Below, one piece after another: positions 6,790-15,076 of a DNA stretch of 15,732 nucleotides. Origin of the DNA: Candidatus Firestoneibacteriota bacterium (lineage in GTDB: Bacteria > JACRDZ01); contig JACRDZ010000057.1 of assembly GCA_016212735.1 (NCBI GenBank), positions 1 through 15,732 of the forward strand. The letters are read 5' to 3'. Every line of letters starts with the position of its first letter. Position 1 is the first letter of the stretch. The notes below the pieces were generated by a model that saw nothing but the letters and a program-made list of their open reading frames with translations, had not been told where the DNA came from and made no database searches. Made by a program: the position numbers and the translations under genes.

Positions 6790-6866
6790 TTAGCCTTCAT
6801 TTTTTATGTTTTTGGAAAATTTATTTTATACTTAATAAAAAAAATAATTAAATTATTAGGAGTAAT

Positions 6867-7244
6867 ATGCCAACAATAAGACAATTAATTAGAAAAGGAA
6901 GAAAGTCAGTAATTTCAAAAAGTAAATCTCCTGCGATTACAGGGAGTCCGCAGAGAAGAGGAGTATGTATAAGGGTATACACAACAACTCCTAAAAAACC
7001 TAATTCAGCTTTACGTAAAGTTGCAAAAGTCAGACTCACAAACGGTATAGAAATAAATTGCTATATACCGGGAATAGGGCATAATTTGCAGGAACATTCT
7101 ATTGTTATGGTACGTGGCGGCAGGGTGAAAGATTTACCTGGAGTTAGATATCATATTGTTCGTGGAGTTTTAGATACAGTAGGAGTACAGAATCGCAAGC
7201 AGGGCAGGTCTAAATATGGAGTTAAAAGACCTAAAAGTCAATAA
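6867..7244 (+). CDS. rpsL: 30S ribosomal protein S12
   Basis: S12 sits at the decoding centre of the small subunit. The 125-residue product matches the family end to end: [15 protein letters not shown] at residues 37-51 and [14 protein letters not shown] at 83-96. Lys43 and Lys88, the residues changed in streptomycin-resistant mutants, are both the sensitive form. Asp89, the site that RimO methylthiolates in some bacteria, is present. The start is supported by TAGGAGT at 6857-6863. It is the first gene of the str block. Upstream lie mog and a CBS gene rather than the more usual rpoB-rpoC. Confidence 0.98.
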   Translation: MPTIRQLIRKGRKSVISKSKSPAITGSPQRRGVCIRVYTTTPKKPNSALRKVAKVRLTNGIEINCYIPGIGHNLQEHSIVMVRGGRVKDLPGVRYHIVRGVLDTVGVQNRKQGRSKYGVKRPKSQ

Positions 7245-7276
7245 TTAATGACTGATTACTGAATAAAGGAGCAGCA

Positions 7277-7747
7277 ATGCCAAGAAGAAAGATAGTAATA
7301 AGAAGAGAATATTTGCCAGATCCAAAATTTAATAGCGATATTATTACCAGATTTATTGGTCATTTAAATAAGAATGGCAAAAAAAGTACTGCAGAAAGAA
7401 TTTGTTATGGCGCACTTGATATTGTTGGTGAAAAAACTCAAAAAAATTCTCTAAAAGTTTTTAAACAGGCATTAGAAAATACTAAACCATTATTAGAAGT
7501 AAGATCCAGAAGGGTTGGCGGGTCAACCTATCAGGTTCCTGTTGAAGTAAGACCTTCTCGCAGGATTACATTAGCTATGCGCTGGATGATTACTTATGCT
7601 AAACAGAGAAAAGGAAAAGGGATGCAGGAAAGTCTGGCAACAGAGATTATAGATGCATTCAATAATACAGGTGCAAGTGTAAAAAAGAAAGAAGATACAC
7701 ATAAAATGGCTGAAGCAAATAAAGCTTTTGCACATTATCGATGGTAG
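7277..7747 (+). CDS. rpsG: 30S ribosomal protein S7
   Basis: S7 is a primary binder of the 3' domain of 16S rRNA and lines the E site. The 156 residues are the normal bacterial length, with the typical [18 protein letters not shown] start, the conserved [20 protein letters not shown] region near residues 75-94, and the [12 protein letters not shown] end. AAGGAG at 7267-7271 precedes the ATG. It lies 32 bases after rpsL and 37 before fusA. In E. coli S7 represses this operon; whether it does so here is not visible. Confidence 0.98.
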   Translation: MPRRKIVIRREYLPDPKFNSDIITRFIGHLNKNGKKSTAERICYGALDIVGEKTQKNSLKVFKQALENTKPLLEVRSRRVGGSTYQVPVEVRPSRRITLAMRWMITYAKQRKGKGMQESLATEIIDAFNNTGASVKKKEDTHKMAEANKAFAHYRW

Positions 7748-7784
7748 CACTAAAACTTTAAATGAATAAGGATAATTGATAGTC

Positions 7785-9863
7785 ATGGAAAAAAAGATAT
7801 ACCCAATGGATAAGCTAAGGAACATAGGGATTGCTGCTCATATAGATGCAGGAAAAACTACAACAACAGAACGTATTTTATATTATACAGGTGTAACATA
7901 TAAGATAGGGAATGTTGATGAAGGTAATACTGAAATGGACTGGATGGAGCAGGAAAAGGAAAGAGGTATTACTATTACTTCCGCTGCAACTACATGTTTC
8001 TGGAAAGATATAAGAATTAATATTATAGATACTCCGGGACATGTTGATTTTACTGTTGAAGTTGAGAGGTCTTTAAGAGTGCTTGACGGCGCTGTTGCTG
8101 TATTTTGTGCTGTTGGCGGTGTACAGCCGCAGTCTGAGACAGTATGGAGACAGGCTAATAAATATAAAGTTCCAAGAGTTGCATTTGTAAATAAAATGGA
8201 TAGAATAGGGGCAAATTTTGAAAAAGCAGTTAATTCAATGCGGGAAAAATTGGGGGCAAATGCTTCTCCTATACAAATTCCGATTGGATCAGAAGAAAAT
8301 TTTAAAGGAGTTGTAGATCTTGTTGAAATGAAGCAGATTATTTGGAGTGGAGAAGAATTAGGTGCTCGTTTTGAAGTTCAGGATATAAACTCCGATTATA
8401 TTGAAAAAGCTAAGAAATTCAGAGAAAAGCTTATTGAAGCTCTTTCTGAGCATGATGAAGAAATAATGACTAAATATCTTGACGGAACAGAAATAACAAA
8501 AGAAGAAATCAAGAAGAGTATCCGCAGGCAAACTATTAATGGTGTATTTTTTCCTGTATTGTGCGGTACTGCTTTTAAAAATAAAGGGGTTCAGCCATTG
8601 CTGGATGCTGTAATAGATTATTTGCCTTCTCCTATGGATTTACCGCCTGTAAAAGGTATTAATCCATCAACAGAAAAAGAAGAATTAAGAGTTTCAGATA
8701 ATAATGTTCCTTTCTCTTCACTTGCTTTTAAAATTGCGACAGACCCTTACGTTGGCAAGCTTACTTATTTTAGAGTATATTCAGGTAAATTAACCTCTGG
8801 TTCATATATATATAATTCAAGTAAAGATAATAAAGAAAGAATCGGCAGAATTTTACATATGCATGCAAATAAAAGAGAAGATATTGATGAAGTATGTGCA
8901 GGAGATATTGCTGCAGCTGTTGGATTAAAAGATACTACTACAGGAGATACTTTGTGTGACACTAATTCTCCTATTATTTTAGAAAAAATCATTTTTCCAA
9001 ATCCTGTAATTTCTGTTGCTATTGAACCTAAAACTAAAGCTGATCAGGAAAAAATGGGAATAGCTCTGAATAAATTAGCAGAGGAAGACCCTACTTTCAA
9101 GATTAGAATAGATGAAGAAACAGGGCAGACGATTATTGCAGGAATGGGGGAATTGCATCTTGAAATATTAGTGGACAGAATGCTGAGGGAATTTAAAGTA
9201 GAAGCAAATGTTGGTAAGCCGCAGGTGGCATATAGAGAAACAATTAAGAAATCAATTGAAATTGAAGGTAAATTTATTCGTCAGTCAGGCGGACGTGGTC
9301 AATATGGACATGTATGGTTGAAGTTAGAACCGCAGGGAAATGGTAAAGGTTTTGAATTTGAAAATGAAGTTGTAGGAGGAACTATTCCAAGAGAATATAT
9401 TCCTGCCGTTCAAAAGGGTGTTATTGAAGCTATGGAAAGAGGTGTTTTGGGCGGATATCCTGTTGTAGACGTAAAAGTAAGCGTGTTTGATGGTTCTTAT
9501 CATGATGTTGATTCTTCTGAGATGGCATTTAAGATTGCTGCATCAATGGCTTTTAAGGATGGAGCCAAAAAAGCTGATCCTATTTTTCTGGAACCTATTA
9601 TGAGTATTGAAGTTGTTGTTCCTGAAGATTTTATGGGAGATATAATAGGTGATTTAAGTTCTCGTCGCGGAAAAATAGAAGGTATGGAACATCAGGCAAA
9701 TGCCAGAGTTATTAAAGGAACAGTTCCCCTTGCAGAAATGTTCGGATATGCTACTGATTTAAGATCAAAGACACAGGGACGCGGTACATATACAATGGAA
9801 TTTGCTCATTATTCAGAAGTTCCAAAAAATATAGCAGAGCAGATAACAGCTAAAGTAAAATAA
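7785..9863 (+). CDS. fusA: Elongation factor G
   Basis: EF-G is the GTPase that drives ribosomal translocation and, with RRF, recycling. The 692-residue product has the GTPase motifs AHIDAGKT (residues 18-25), [11 protein letters not shown] (60-70), DTPGH (82-86), NKMD (136-139) and CGTAFKNKG. Domains II-V follow, including the domain [14 protein letters not shown] stretch. Length and architecture fit canonical EF-G. I chose the ATG at 7785 over the TTG at 7776: the TTG would leave only about 2 nt after the AAGGAT ribosome binding site (7768-7773), and the ATG gives the normal family length. Codon usage mixes T- and A-ending codons, like the ribosomal genes and unlike tuf. Confidence 0.98.
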   Translation: MEKKIYPMDKLRNIGIAAHIDAGKTTTTERILYYTGVTYKIGNVDEGNTEMDWMEQEKERGITITSAATTCFWKDIRINIIDTPGHVDFTVEVERSLRVLDGAVAVFCAVGGVQPQSETVWRQANKYKVPRVAFVNKMDRIGANFEKAVNSMREKLGANASPIQIPIGSEENFKGVVDLVEMKQIIWSGEELGARFEVQDINSDYIEKAKKFREKLIEALSEHDEEIMTKYLDGTEITKEEIKKSIRRQTINGVFFPVLCGTAFKNKGVQPLLDAVIDYLPSPMDLPPVKGINPSTEKEELRVSDNNVPFSSLAFKIATDPYVGKLTYFRVYSGKLTSGSYIYNSSKDNKERIGRILHMHANKREDIDEVCAGDIAAAVGLKDTTTGDTLCDTNSPIILEKIIFPNPVISVAIEPKTKADQEKMGIALNKLAEEDPTFKIRIDEETGQTIIAGMGELHLEILVDRMLREFKVEANVGKPQVAYRETIKKSIEIEGKFIRQSGGRGQYGHVWLKLEPQGNGKGFEFENEVVGGTIPREYIPAVQKGVIEAMERGVLGGYPVVDVKVSVFDGSYHDVDSSEMAFKIAASMAFKDGAKKADPIFLEPIMSIEVVVPEDFMGDIIGDLSSRRGKIEGMEHQANARVIKGTVPLAEMFGYATDLRSKTQGRGTYTMEFAHYSEVPKNIAEQITAKVK

Positions 9864-9885
9864 TAAAATATAGGAGGATAAAGAT

Positions 9886-11088
9886 ATGGCAAAAGAGAAA
9901 TTTGAGAGAACGAAACCGCATGTAAACATAGGGACAATAGGGCATGTAGATCACGGTAAGACTACATTAACATCAGCAATAACAAAATGTTTATCAAAAG
10001 AAGGATTTGCGGAATTCCGTGCATATGATCAGATAGATAATGCACCGGAAGAGAGAGAGAGAGGAATAACAATAGCGACAGCGCATGTAGAATACCAGAC
10101 AAAGAACAGACATTACGCACATGTAGATTGTCCTGGTCATGCAGATTACATAAAGAACATGATAACAGGAGCTGCCCAGATGGACGGGGCGATATTGGTA
10201 GTAAGCGCAGCAGACGGTCCAATGCCGCAGACAAGAGAGCATATATTGTTAGCAAGACAGGTAGGAGTGCCGTATATAGTAGTGTTCATGAATAAAGTGG
10301 ATATGGTAGATGATAAAGAGTTAATGGATTTGGTAGAGATGGAAGTAAGAGAGCTGTTAACGAAGTATGAATTTCCAGGAGATGATATTCCAATAATAAA
10401 AGGGAGTGCACTCCTAGCGCTGGAATGCGGATGCGGAAAAGGAGAATGTGATAAATGCGGACCAATAAGGAAGTTATTGGACGAAGTAGACAGATATATA
10501 CCGGAGCCAAAGAGGCCTATAGATAAGCCTTTCTTGATGCCAGTGGAAGATGTATTCAGCATAACAGGACGAGGTACAGTAGGGACAGGGCGGGTAGAGA
10601 GGGGAGTAGTGAAGATAGGGGATGAAATAGAGATAGTAGGATTAACAAAAGAGATAAAGAAATCAACAGTTACAGGGATAGAGATGTTCAGAAAACTTCT
10701 GGATGAAGGAAGAGCAGGTGATAACGTAGGAGTGTTATTGAGAGGAATAGAGAAGAATGAGCTTGAGAGAGGGCAGGTATTGGCGAAACCTGGGTCAATA
10801 ACACCGCATACAAAGTTTAAAGCAGAAGTATATATATTAACAAAAGAAGAAGGGGGAAGACATACACCTTTTTTCAAGGGATACAGGCCGCAGTTTTATT
10901 TCAGGACAACAGATGTAACAGGAGTGGCAAATTTACCAGAGGGGACAGAGATGGTAATGCCTGGAGATAATGTAAATCTGGTAGTAGACCTAATAACTCC
11001 GATAGCAATGGAGAAAGAATTAAGATTTGCAATACGAGAAGGCGGACACACAGTAGGAGCAGGTGTTATAACAGAAGTAATAGAATAA
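9886..11088 (+). CDS. tuf: Elongation factor Tu, with four-cysteine insert
   Basis: EF-Tu carries aminoacyl-tRNA to the ribosomal A site. The 400-residue product has GHVDHGKT (residues 19-26), RGITI (59-63), DCPGH with the catalytic His85, NKVD (136-139) and the GSAL motif (173-176). Just after GSAL an insert carries C181, C183, C188 and C191 (C-x-C-x4-C-x2-C), a pattern that could bind a metal. In the domain II entry, [11 protein letters not shown] has Gly233 where Val or Ala is usual. Codon use is extreme: Ile is ATA 30 times, ATT once and ATC never; Val is GTA 27, GTG 7, GTT 2 and GTC 0. Neighbouring genes use many T-ending codons. AGGAGG at 9872-9877 supports the start. Confidence 0.98.
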   Translation: MAKEKFERTKPHVNIGTIGHVDHGKTTLTSAITKCLSKEGFAEFRAYDQIDNAPEERERGITIATAHVEYQTKNRHYAHVDCPGHADYIKNMITGAAQMDGAILVVSAADGPMPQTREHILLARQVGVPYIVVFMNKVDMVDDKELMDLVEMEVRELLTKYEFPGDDIPIIKGSALLALECGCGKGECDKCGPIRKLLDEVDRYIPEPKRPIDKPFLMPVEDVFSITGRGTVGTGRVERGVVKIGDEIEIVGLTKEIKKSTVTGIEMFRKLLDEGRAGDNVGVLLRGIEKNELERGQVLAKPGSITPHTKFKAEVYILTKEEGGRHTPFFKGYRPQFYFRTTDVTGVANLPEGTEMVMPGDNVNLVVDLITPIAMEKELRFAIREGGHTVGAGVITEVIE

Positions 11089-11109
11089 AAATATATGGGA
11101 GATAATATT

Positions 11110-11421
11110 GTGATAAGCAAGCAAAAAATAAGAATATGTTTACGAGGTTTTGATCATAGAGTTCTTGATCAGTCTGTAACAGAAATAATAGACACTGTAA
11201 GAAGAACAGGTTCACGTATATCCGGTCCTGTTCCGCTTCCAACAAGAAAAAACAGATATACTGTTTTAAGATCACCTCATGTAGACAAAAAATCTCGTGA
11301 ACAATTCGAGATGAGAACTTACAAGAGAATAATTGATATAATTGATCCTTCTTCACAGACAGTTGATGCTTTAATGAAGCTGGATCTTGCATCAGGTGTA
11401 GATGTAGAAATAAAATTATAA
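11110..11421 (+). CDS. rpsJ: 30S ribosomal protein S10
   Basis: S10 is a small-subunit head protein and, as NusE, a partner of NusB in antitermination. I chose the GTG at 11110, giving 103 residues ([19 protein letters not shown] onward). That is the normal length, and GGGAG at 11097-11101 is correctly spaced upstream. The in-frame ATG at 11095 would overlap that site and add an unusual five-residue extension. The family motifs SGPVPLPT and the [16 protein letters not shown] stretch are present. It follows tuf by 21 bases, so it belongs to the str transcript. A long non-coding gap separates it from rplC. Confidence 0.95.
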   Translation: MISKQKIRICLRGFDHRVLDQSVTEIIDTVRRTGSRISGPVPLPTRKNRYTVLRSPHVDKKSREQFEMRTYKRIIDIIDPSSQTVDALMKLDLASGVDVEIKL

Positions 11422-11492
11422 ATTTATAAATAAAGTTTTAAGTAGTAAGTAAAGAAGTTAAGTTTCAAACTTAGAACTAAAAACTAATTTAG

Positions 11493-11508
11493 AGTATAGG
11501 AATTTCAA
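11493..11508. repeat. 16-bp direct repeat, copy 1
   Basis: AGTATAGGAATTTCAA, identical to 11626-11641. The two copies bracket the palindrome at 11517-11594, so they may mark an insertion or a local duplication. Confidence 0.75.
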
Positions 11509-11516
11509 TGTTGAAC

Positions 11517-11594
11517 GCTCTAGGTTCTTGGGTCTAGGCTCTAGGGAAAAGAATTGGGGTTTTTCCCTACAGCCTGGAAACTAGACCCTGGAGC
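11517..11594. repeat. Imperfect palindrome with about 34-bp arms
   Basis: The left arm 11517-11550 (beginning GCTCTAGG, ending CTAGGGAAAA) pairs with the right arm 11560-11594 (beginning TTTTTCCCTA, ending CTGGAGC). I count 27 of 34 matched positions, with several of the rest being G-T wobbles. It contains CTAGG-type sub-repeats. It looks like a repetitive palindromic intergenic element and has no coding capacity. Confidence 0.7.
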
Positions 11595-11625
11595 TAAAGT
11601 CGCGAGCGAAGCGAGCCTAACTTGC

Positions 11626-11641
11626 AGTATAGGAATTTCAA
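11626..11641. repeat. 16-bp direct repeat, copy 2
   Basis: Identical to 11493-11508. Confidence 0.75.
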
Positions 11642-11655
11642 AGTTTGGTTATAAC

Positions 11656-11716
11656 GCCTCATAAATGAGGCAACTACATTAAATTAAAATTTTTGTAGTT
11701 GCCTGATTTATCAGGC
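11656..11716. repeat. REP-like double hairpin with compensating base changes
   Basis: Two 22-nt arms (11656-11677 and 11695-11716) are inverted copies of each other with two differences. Each arm also folds on its own: GCCTCA-TAAA-TGAGGC (11656-11671) and GCCTGA-TTTA-TCAGGC (11701-11716). The two differences between the arms fall on paired positions, C-G in one arm and G-C in the other, so both small hairpins stay perfect. CAACTAC/GTAGTTG joins the arms around an AT-rich centre. Confidence 0.8.
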
Positions 11717-11742
11717 TTAATTTAAAATGAAGATATTATATG

Positions 11743-11853
11743 AACTGTAAAATGGATACTGTAAAATGTAAAATTTAAAATGAAGGAGCTAAAGATGAAC
11801 GGTGTTGTTTCCTGATTTTAAATTTTACATTATTCATTTTACAGTTTACAGTT
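11743..11853. repeat. AT-rich palindrome with 17-bp perfect core
   Basis: The left arm 11743-11787 and right arm 11810-11853 are imperfect inverted copies. The core AATGTAAAATTTAAAAT (11765-11781) is matched exactly by its complement at 11815-11831. ACTGTAAAATG occurs twice within the left arm. It is probably another repetitive hairpin element. Confidence 0.7.
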
Positions 11854-11912
11854 GTTTTTAGAAAGTGTTGCTGCTGAACGCAGCCTAATTTGAAATTTTT
11901 TTGGAGGCTTAT

Positions 11913-12566
11913 ATGATTACGGAAATAATCGGAGAAAAAGTTGGAATGACTCACATATTTGATAAAGATGGTAGTGTTATTCCTGTTACTGTAATAAATA
12001 CAAAACCAAATATTGTTATACAGAAAAAAAATATGGAAAAAGATGGATATAATGCAGTACAGTTAGGTTTTGGAACTGTAAAAAAAGGTAAAACTAATAA
12101 ACCATTACAGGGGCAATTTAAAGCAGCAAAAACTGAACCTCTTAAAGTTTTAAAAGAAGTTATTGTTGCGAATTCTCAAGAATTTCAAATTGGTCAGGAA
12201 ATAAAGAATGATATTTTTAAAGAAGGAGATTTTGTTGATGTCAGAGGTATAAGTAAAGGTAAAGGTTTTGCCGGAGTTATGAAAAGATATAATTTTCATG
12301 GTGTACCAGCAACACATGGTGTATCAGTAATGCATAGAAGAGCAGGATCAGTTGGATGCCGGTCTTTCCCAGGAAAAGTTATGAAAGGGAAGAAGATGGC
12401 AGGTCATATGGGGGATGAAACAGTAAGTGTACTTAAGTTAAAAGTTATTAGAAGTGATGTAGAAAAAGGCATACTATTAATTAAAGGTGCTGTCCCAGGA
12501 ACATACGGCGGTGTAGTAGAAATAAAAAAGACAGTTAAAAGAATAAAGAATAAAAGTAAAAAATAA
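11913..12566 (+). CDS. rplC: 50S ribosomal protein L3
   Basis: L3 is an early-assembly large-subunit protein whose loop reaches the peptidyl transferase centre. The 217-residue product has the expected GEKVGMTHIFD start, GISKGKGFAGVMKRYNFHG in the middle, and the loop sequence THGVSVMHRRAGSVGCRSF followed by GKKMAGHMGDETVSVL. I chose the ATG at 11913 because GGAGG (11903-11907) lies just upstream; the TTG at 11901 would overlap that site. It is the first gene after the repeat-filled gap, so its transcription depends on read-through from the str side or on a promoter I could not identify. Confidence 0.97.
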   Translation: MITEIIGEKVGMTHIFDKDGSVIPVTVINTKPNIVIQKKNMEKDGYNAVQLGFGTVKKGKTNKPLQGQFKAAKTEPLKVLKEVIVANSQEFQIGQEIKNDIFKEGDFVDVRGISKGKGFAGVMKRYNFHGVPATHGVSVMHRRAGSVGCRSFPGKVMKGKKMAGHMGDETVSVLKLKVIRSDVEKGILLIKGAVPGTYGGVVEIKKTVKRIKNKSKK

Positions 12567-12589
12567 ACAGTTAATAAGGGATAAATATT

Positions 12590-13216
12590 ATGATAAGCAT
12601 TACAATTAGAGACATGCAAGGTGGACAAAAAGGCAGTATAAATCTAAGTGAGGATATATTTGCAGTATCAGGTAAGAAATCTATTCTTTATGATGTGGTT
12701 AGAATGCAGAGAAGTAATTCCAGACAGGGGAATGCTTCAACTAAGAATAGAGCTGAAGTAAATAAAACAGGTAAAAAACCATGGAAACAAAAAGGCACGG
12801 GAAGAGCACGTGCAGGTAGTGCTGGATCTCCTATTTGGAAGGGTGGAGGAATAGTTTTTGGGCCAAGACCAAGAGATTACAGTTATGCACTTCCGAAGAA
12901 AGTAAGAGAGCTGGCTGTTAAAATGGCTCTTTCGGAAAAATTAAAATCAAATGAGATTGTTATAGTTGAAGATATAAAAATGCCTGAAATAAAAACAAAG
13001 AATTTTTGCAGAATTCTAAAAAATTTACAGTTAGAAAATGATAACATATTAATCGTTCTACAGAAAAAAGATGAAAATATTATAAAATCAACAAGGAATT
13101 TACCAAAATTAAGGACAATAACTGCGGAATGTTTAAATGTTTATGATATTTTGAGAGCCGATAAAATATTGATTACAAAAGATGCCTTGAATAAAGTACA
13201 GGAGGTAATATCCTAA
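12590..13216 (+). CDS. rplD: 50S ribosomal protein L4
   Basis: L4 binds domain I of 23S rRNA and lines the exit tunnel; in E. coli it also represses the S10 operon. The 208-residue product has the tunnel-loop signature: KTGKKPWKQKGTGRARAGS, followed by SPIWKGGGIVFGPRPRDYSY. AAGGGAT at 12576-12582 supports the start. Its TAA stop overlaps the rplW ATG by one base (TAATG at 13214-13218), indicating translational coupling. Confidence 0.98.
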   Translation: MISITIRDMQGGQKGSINLSEDIFAVSGKKSILYDVVRMQRSNSRQGNASTKNRAEVNKTGKKPWKQKGTGRARAGSAGSPIWKGGGIVFGPRPRDYSYALPKKVRELAVKMALSEKLKSNEIVIVEDIKMPEIKTKNFCRILKNLQLENDNILIVLQKKDENIIKSTRNLPKLRTITAECLNVYDILRADKILITKDALNKVQEVIS

Positions 13217-13512
13217 TGCTAAATCCATACTCAATAATTAAAAGGCCATATATTACAGAAAAAACTGATAAATACAGGAAAAACTTAAATAAATACACTT
13301 TTGAAGTTGATATAAATGCAAATAAATTTGAGATAGTAGAAGCAGTAAAGCAATTATTTAATGTTAAGGTTACTAGTATTAATATTATAAAACTTCATGG
13401 TAAAAAAAGATCAATGCGTTTTAAAACACCGGGCAAACGGCCTGATAGAAAAAAAGCTATTGTCACAATTGCTAAAGGTCAAAACATAAATATATACGAA
13501 ATTGCAGAATAA
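13216..13512 (+). CDS. rplW: 50S ribosomal protein L23
   Basis: L23 sits at the exit-tunnel mouth and docks trigger factor and SRP. The 98-residue product has the expected IIKRPYITEKTDK start, the FEVDINANKFEIVEAVKQLF region, and a basic loop with GKKRSMRFKTPGKRPDRKKA. GGAGGT at 13201-13206, inside the end of rplD, serves as its ribosome binding site, and the start overlaps the rplD stop. Confidence 0.98.
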   Translation: MLNPYSIIKRPYITEKTDKYRKNLNKYTFEVDINANKFEIVEAVKQLFNVKVTSINIIKLHGKKRSMRFKTPGKRPDRKKAIVTIAKGQNINIYEIAE

Positions 13513-13530
13513 TATAAGGAGATTTATTAT

Positions 13531-14355
13531 ATGGGTATAAAAATATTTAACCCAACTTCACCGGCAATCAGAAAAATGAGTGTATCAACTTTTGATGAAA
13601 TTACAAAGACTGAACCGGAAAAAAGTTTACTTAAACCTTTAAATAATAGTGGAGGTAGAAACTCCTATGGAAGAGTAACCTGCCGATATAAGGGAGGCGG
13701 ACATAAACGTCAGTATCGTTTAATTGATTTTAAACGGAAAAAAACAGGTATACCAGCAAAAGTTGTCAGTATTGAATATGATCCTAACAGATCATCCAGA
13801 ATTGCTTTACTAAATTATAAAGATGGAGAAAAATCTTATATTCTGGCACCAGTTGGTTTAAATGTTGGGGATGAAATAATGTCCGGAGAAAATGCAGATA
13901 TTAGACCGGGAAATGCTTTACCTATAAAGAATATTCCTGTTGGTACTGTTATACATAATATTGAAATGAAACCTGGTAAAGGTGCTGCTTTAGCTCGCAG
14001 TGCAGGAATGGCAGCACAAATAATTTCTAAAGAAGAAACTTTTGCACAGATTAAATTGCCTTCCAGTGAAATTAGAATGTTGAGGATTGAATGTTATGCA
14101 ACTATTGGACAGGTAGGTAATGTTGAGCATGCAAATATAATAGTAGGAAAAGCCGGACGCAGCCGGTGGCTTGGTGTTAGACCTCATGTACGCGGTGTTG
14201 CTATGAACCCTGTTGATCATCCTCTTGGAGGTGGACAGGGGAAAACCTCAGGTGGACGACATCCAGTATCTCCCTGGGGGCAATTAGCTAAAGGTAAGAA
14301 AACACGTAAAAAGAAAAAAGACTCTAATAGGTTTATTGTAACAAGAAGAAAATAA
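13531..14355 (+). CDS. rplB: 50S ribosomal protein L2
   Basis: L2 is needed for subunit association and peptidyl transferase activity. The 274-residue product has [20 protein letters not shown] at 44-63, [20 protein letters not shown] at 207-226 and [20 protein letters not shown] at 229-248. His230 corresponds to the His229 implicated in catalysis in E. coli. The basic tail is normal. AAGGAG at 13516-13521 precedes the ATG. Confidence 0.98.
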   Translation: MGIKIFNPTSPAIRKMSVSTFDEITKTEPEKSLLKPLNNSGGRNSYGRVTCRYKGGGHKRQYRLIDFKRKKTGIPAKVVSIEYDPNRSSRIALLNYKDGEKSYILAPVGLNVGDEIMSGENADIRPGNALPIKNIPVGTVIHNIEMKPGKGAALARSAGMAAQIISKEETFAQIKLPSSEIRMLRIECYATIGQVGNVEHANIIVGKAGRSRWLGVRPHVRGVAMNPVDHPLGGGQGKTSGGRHPVSPWGQLAKGKKTRKKKKDSNRFIVTRRK

Positions 14356-14395
14356 ATTTAATAATTTATTATTAATATAAATTGGAGAGGTAAAA

Positions 14396-14680
14396 ATGTC
14401 TAGATCAATAAAAAAGGGGCCTTATATAGATCCCAAATTGATGAAGAAAATGGAAGTTTTAAAAAAATCAGGGGAGAAAAAAGTAATAAAAACCTGGGCC
14501 AGAAACTGTACAATTGTCCCTGATATGGTAGGATTCACTCTAGCTGTACACAATGGGAAAAAATTTATACCTATTTATCTGACTGAAAATATGGTAGGGC
14601 ACAAAATCGGAGAATTTGCACCAACAAGGACTTTTAAATCACATGGTCACCATACTGAACGATCAACATCTTTAAAATAA
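14396..14680 (+). CDS. rpsS: 30S ribosomal protein S19
   Basis: S19 is a small-subunit head protein that forms bridges to the large subunit. The 94-residue product has [12 protein letters not shown] at the start, [14 protein letters not shown] in the middle, and [15 protein letters not shown] before the end, all standard. GGAGAGG at 14384-14390 gives the start. It follows rplB after 40 bases. Confidence 0.98.
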   Translation: MSRSIKKGPYIDPKLMKKMEVLKKSGEKKVIKTWARNCTIVPDMVGFTLAVHNGKKFIPIYLTENMVGHKIGEFAPTRTFKSHGHHTERSTSLK

Positions 14681-14708
14681 GGATCTGATTTTTATAAGGA
14701 GTTAATTA

Positions 14709-15047
14709 ATGGAAACAAAAGCAAAAGCTACTAAAAAACATATAAGAATAACTGCGCGTAAAATGCGTATGGTAACAGATTTGGTTAGAGGTAAAAGAGT
14801 TGATGATGCATTTCATATTTTAAAATATACTCCTAAAAGAGCAGCAGGTGTTATTGAAAATGTTTTGTTATCCTGTGTTTCAAATGCTTCTTCAGTAAAA
14901 GGAGTAAATATAGATAATTTAGTTATATCTAAAATTGTTGTAGATTCCGGACCAATAATGAAACGCTTTATGACTAGGGCAATGGGACGTGCATCAGGTA
15001 TTAAAAAACGTACTTCACATTTAACAATTTTTGTTGGAGAGGAATAA
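14709..15047 (+). CDS. rplV: 50S ribosomal protein L22
   Basis: L22 lines the exit tunnel with a long beta-hairpin that is the site of macrolide-resistance mutations. The 112-residue product shows HIRITARKMRMVTDLVRGKR near the N-terminus and the hairpin MKRFMTRAMGRASGIKKRTS, ending with HLTIFVGEE. Length is typical. AAGGAGT at 14696-14702 supports the start. Confidence 0.98.
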   Translation: METKAKATKKHIRITARKMRMVTDLVRGKRVDDAFHILKYTPKRAAGVIENVLLSCVSNASSVKGVNIDNLVISKIVVDSGPIMKRFMTRAMGRASGIKKRTSHLTIFVGEE

Positions 15048-15076
15048 TTTTTTATTAACTGAATAAGGAGAGTATT

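Larger units (their letters stand above)
11422..11912. other. 491-bp non-coding gap between rpsJ and rplC filled with repeats
   Basis: No plausible coding region is seen on either strand. The stretch holds a 16-bp direct repeat, a GC-richer palindrome, a double hairpin with compensating changes, and an AT-rich palindrome, each listed separately. None of the hairpins is followed by a clear T-run on the sense strand, so I do not call a terminator. I see no convincing promoter for rplC. Confidence 0.8.

Noticed and set aside
10146..10877. Minus-strand open frame of 243 codons inside tuf
   Set aside because: It arises because tuf's purine-rich third positions remove stop codons from the complement. 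The product is Ser/Thr/Pro-rich with no family match. Several other antisense frames in tuf have the same cause.
11595..11620. GCGAGCGAAGCGAGC as a regulatory hairpin
   Set aside because: It is a short direct repeat (GCGAGC twice around GAA) rather than a good inverted repeat; it is probably part of the neighbouring repeat element.
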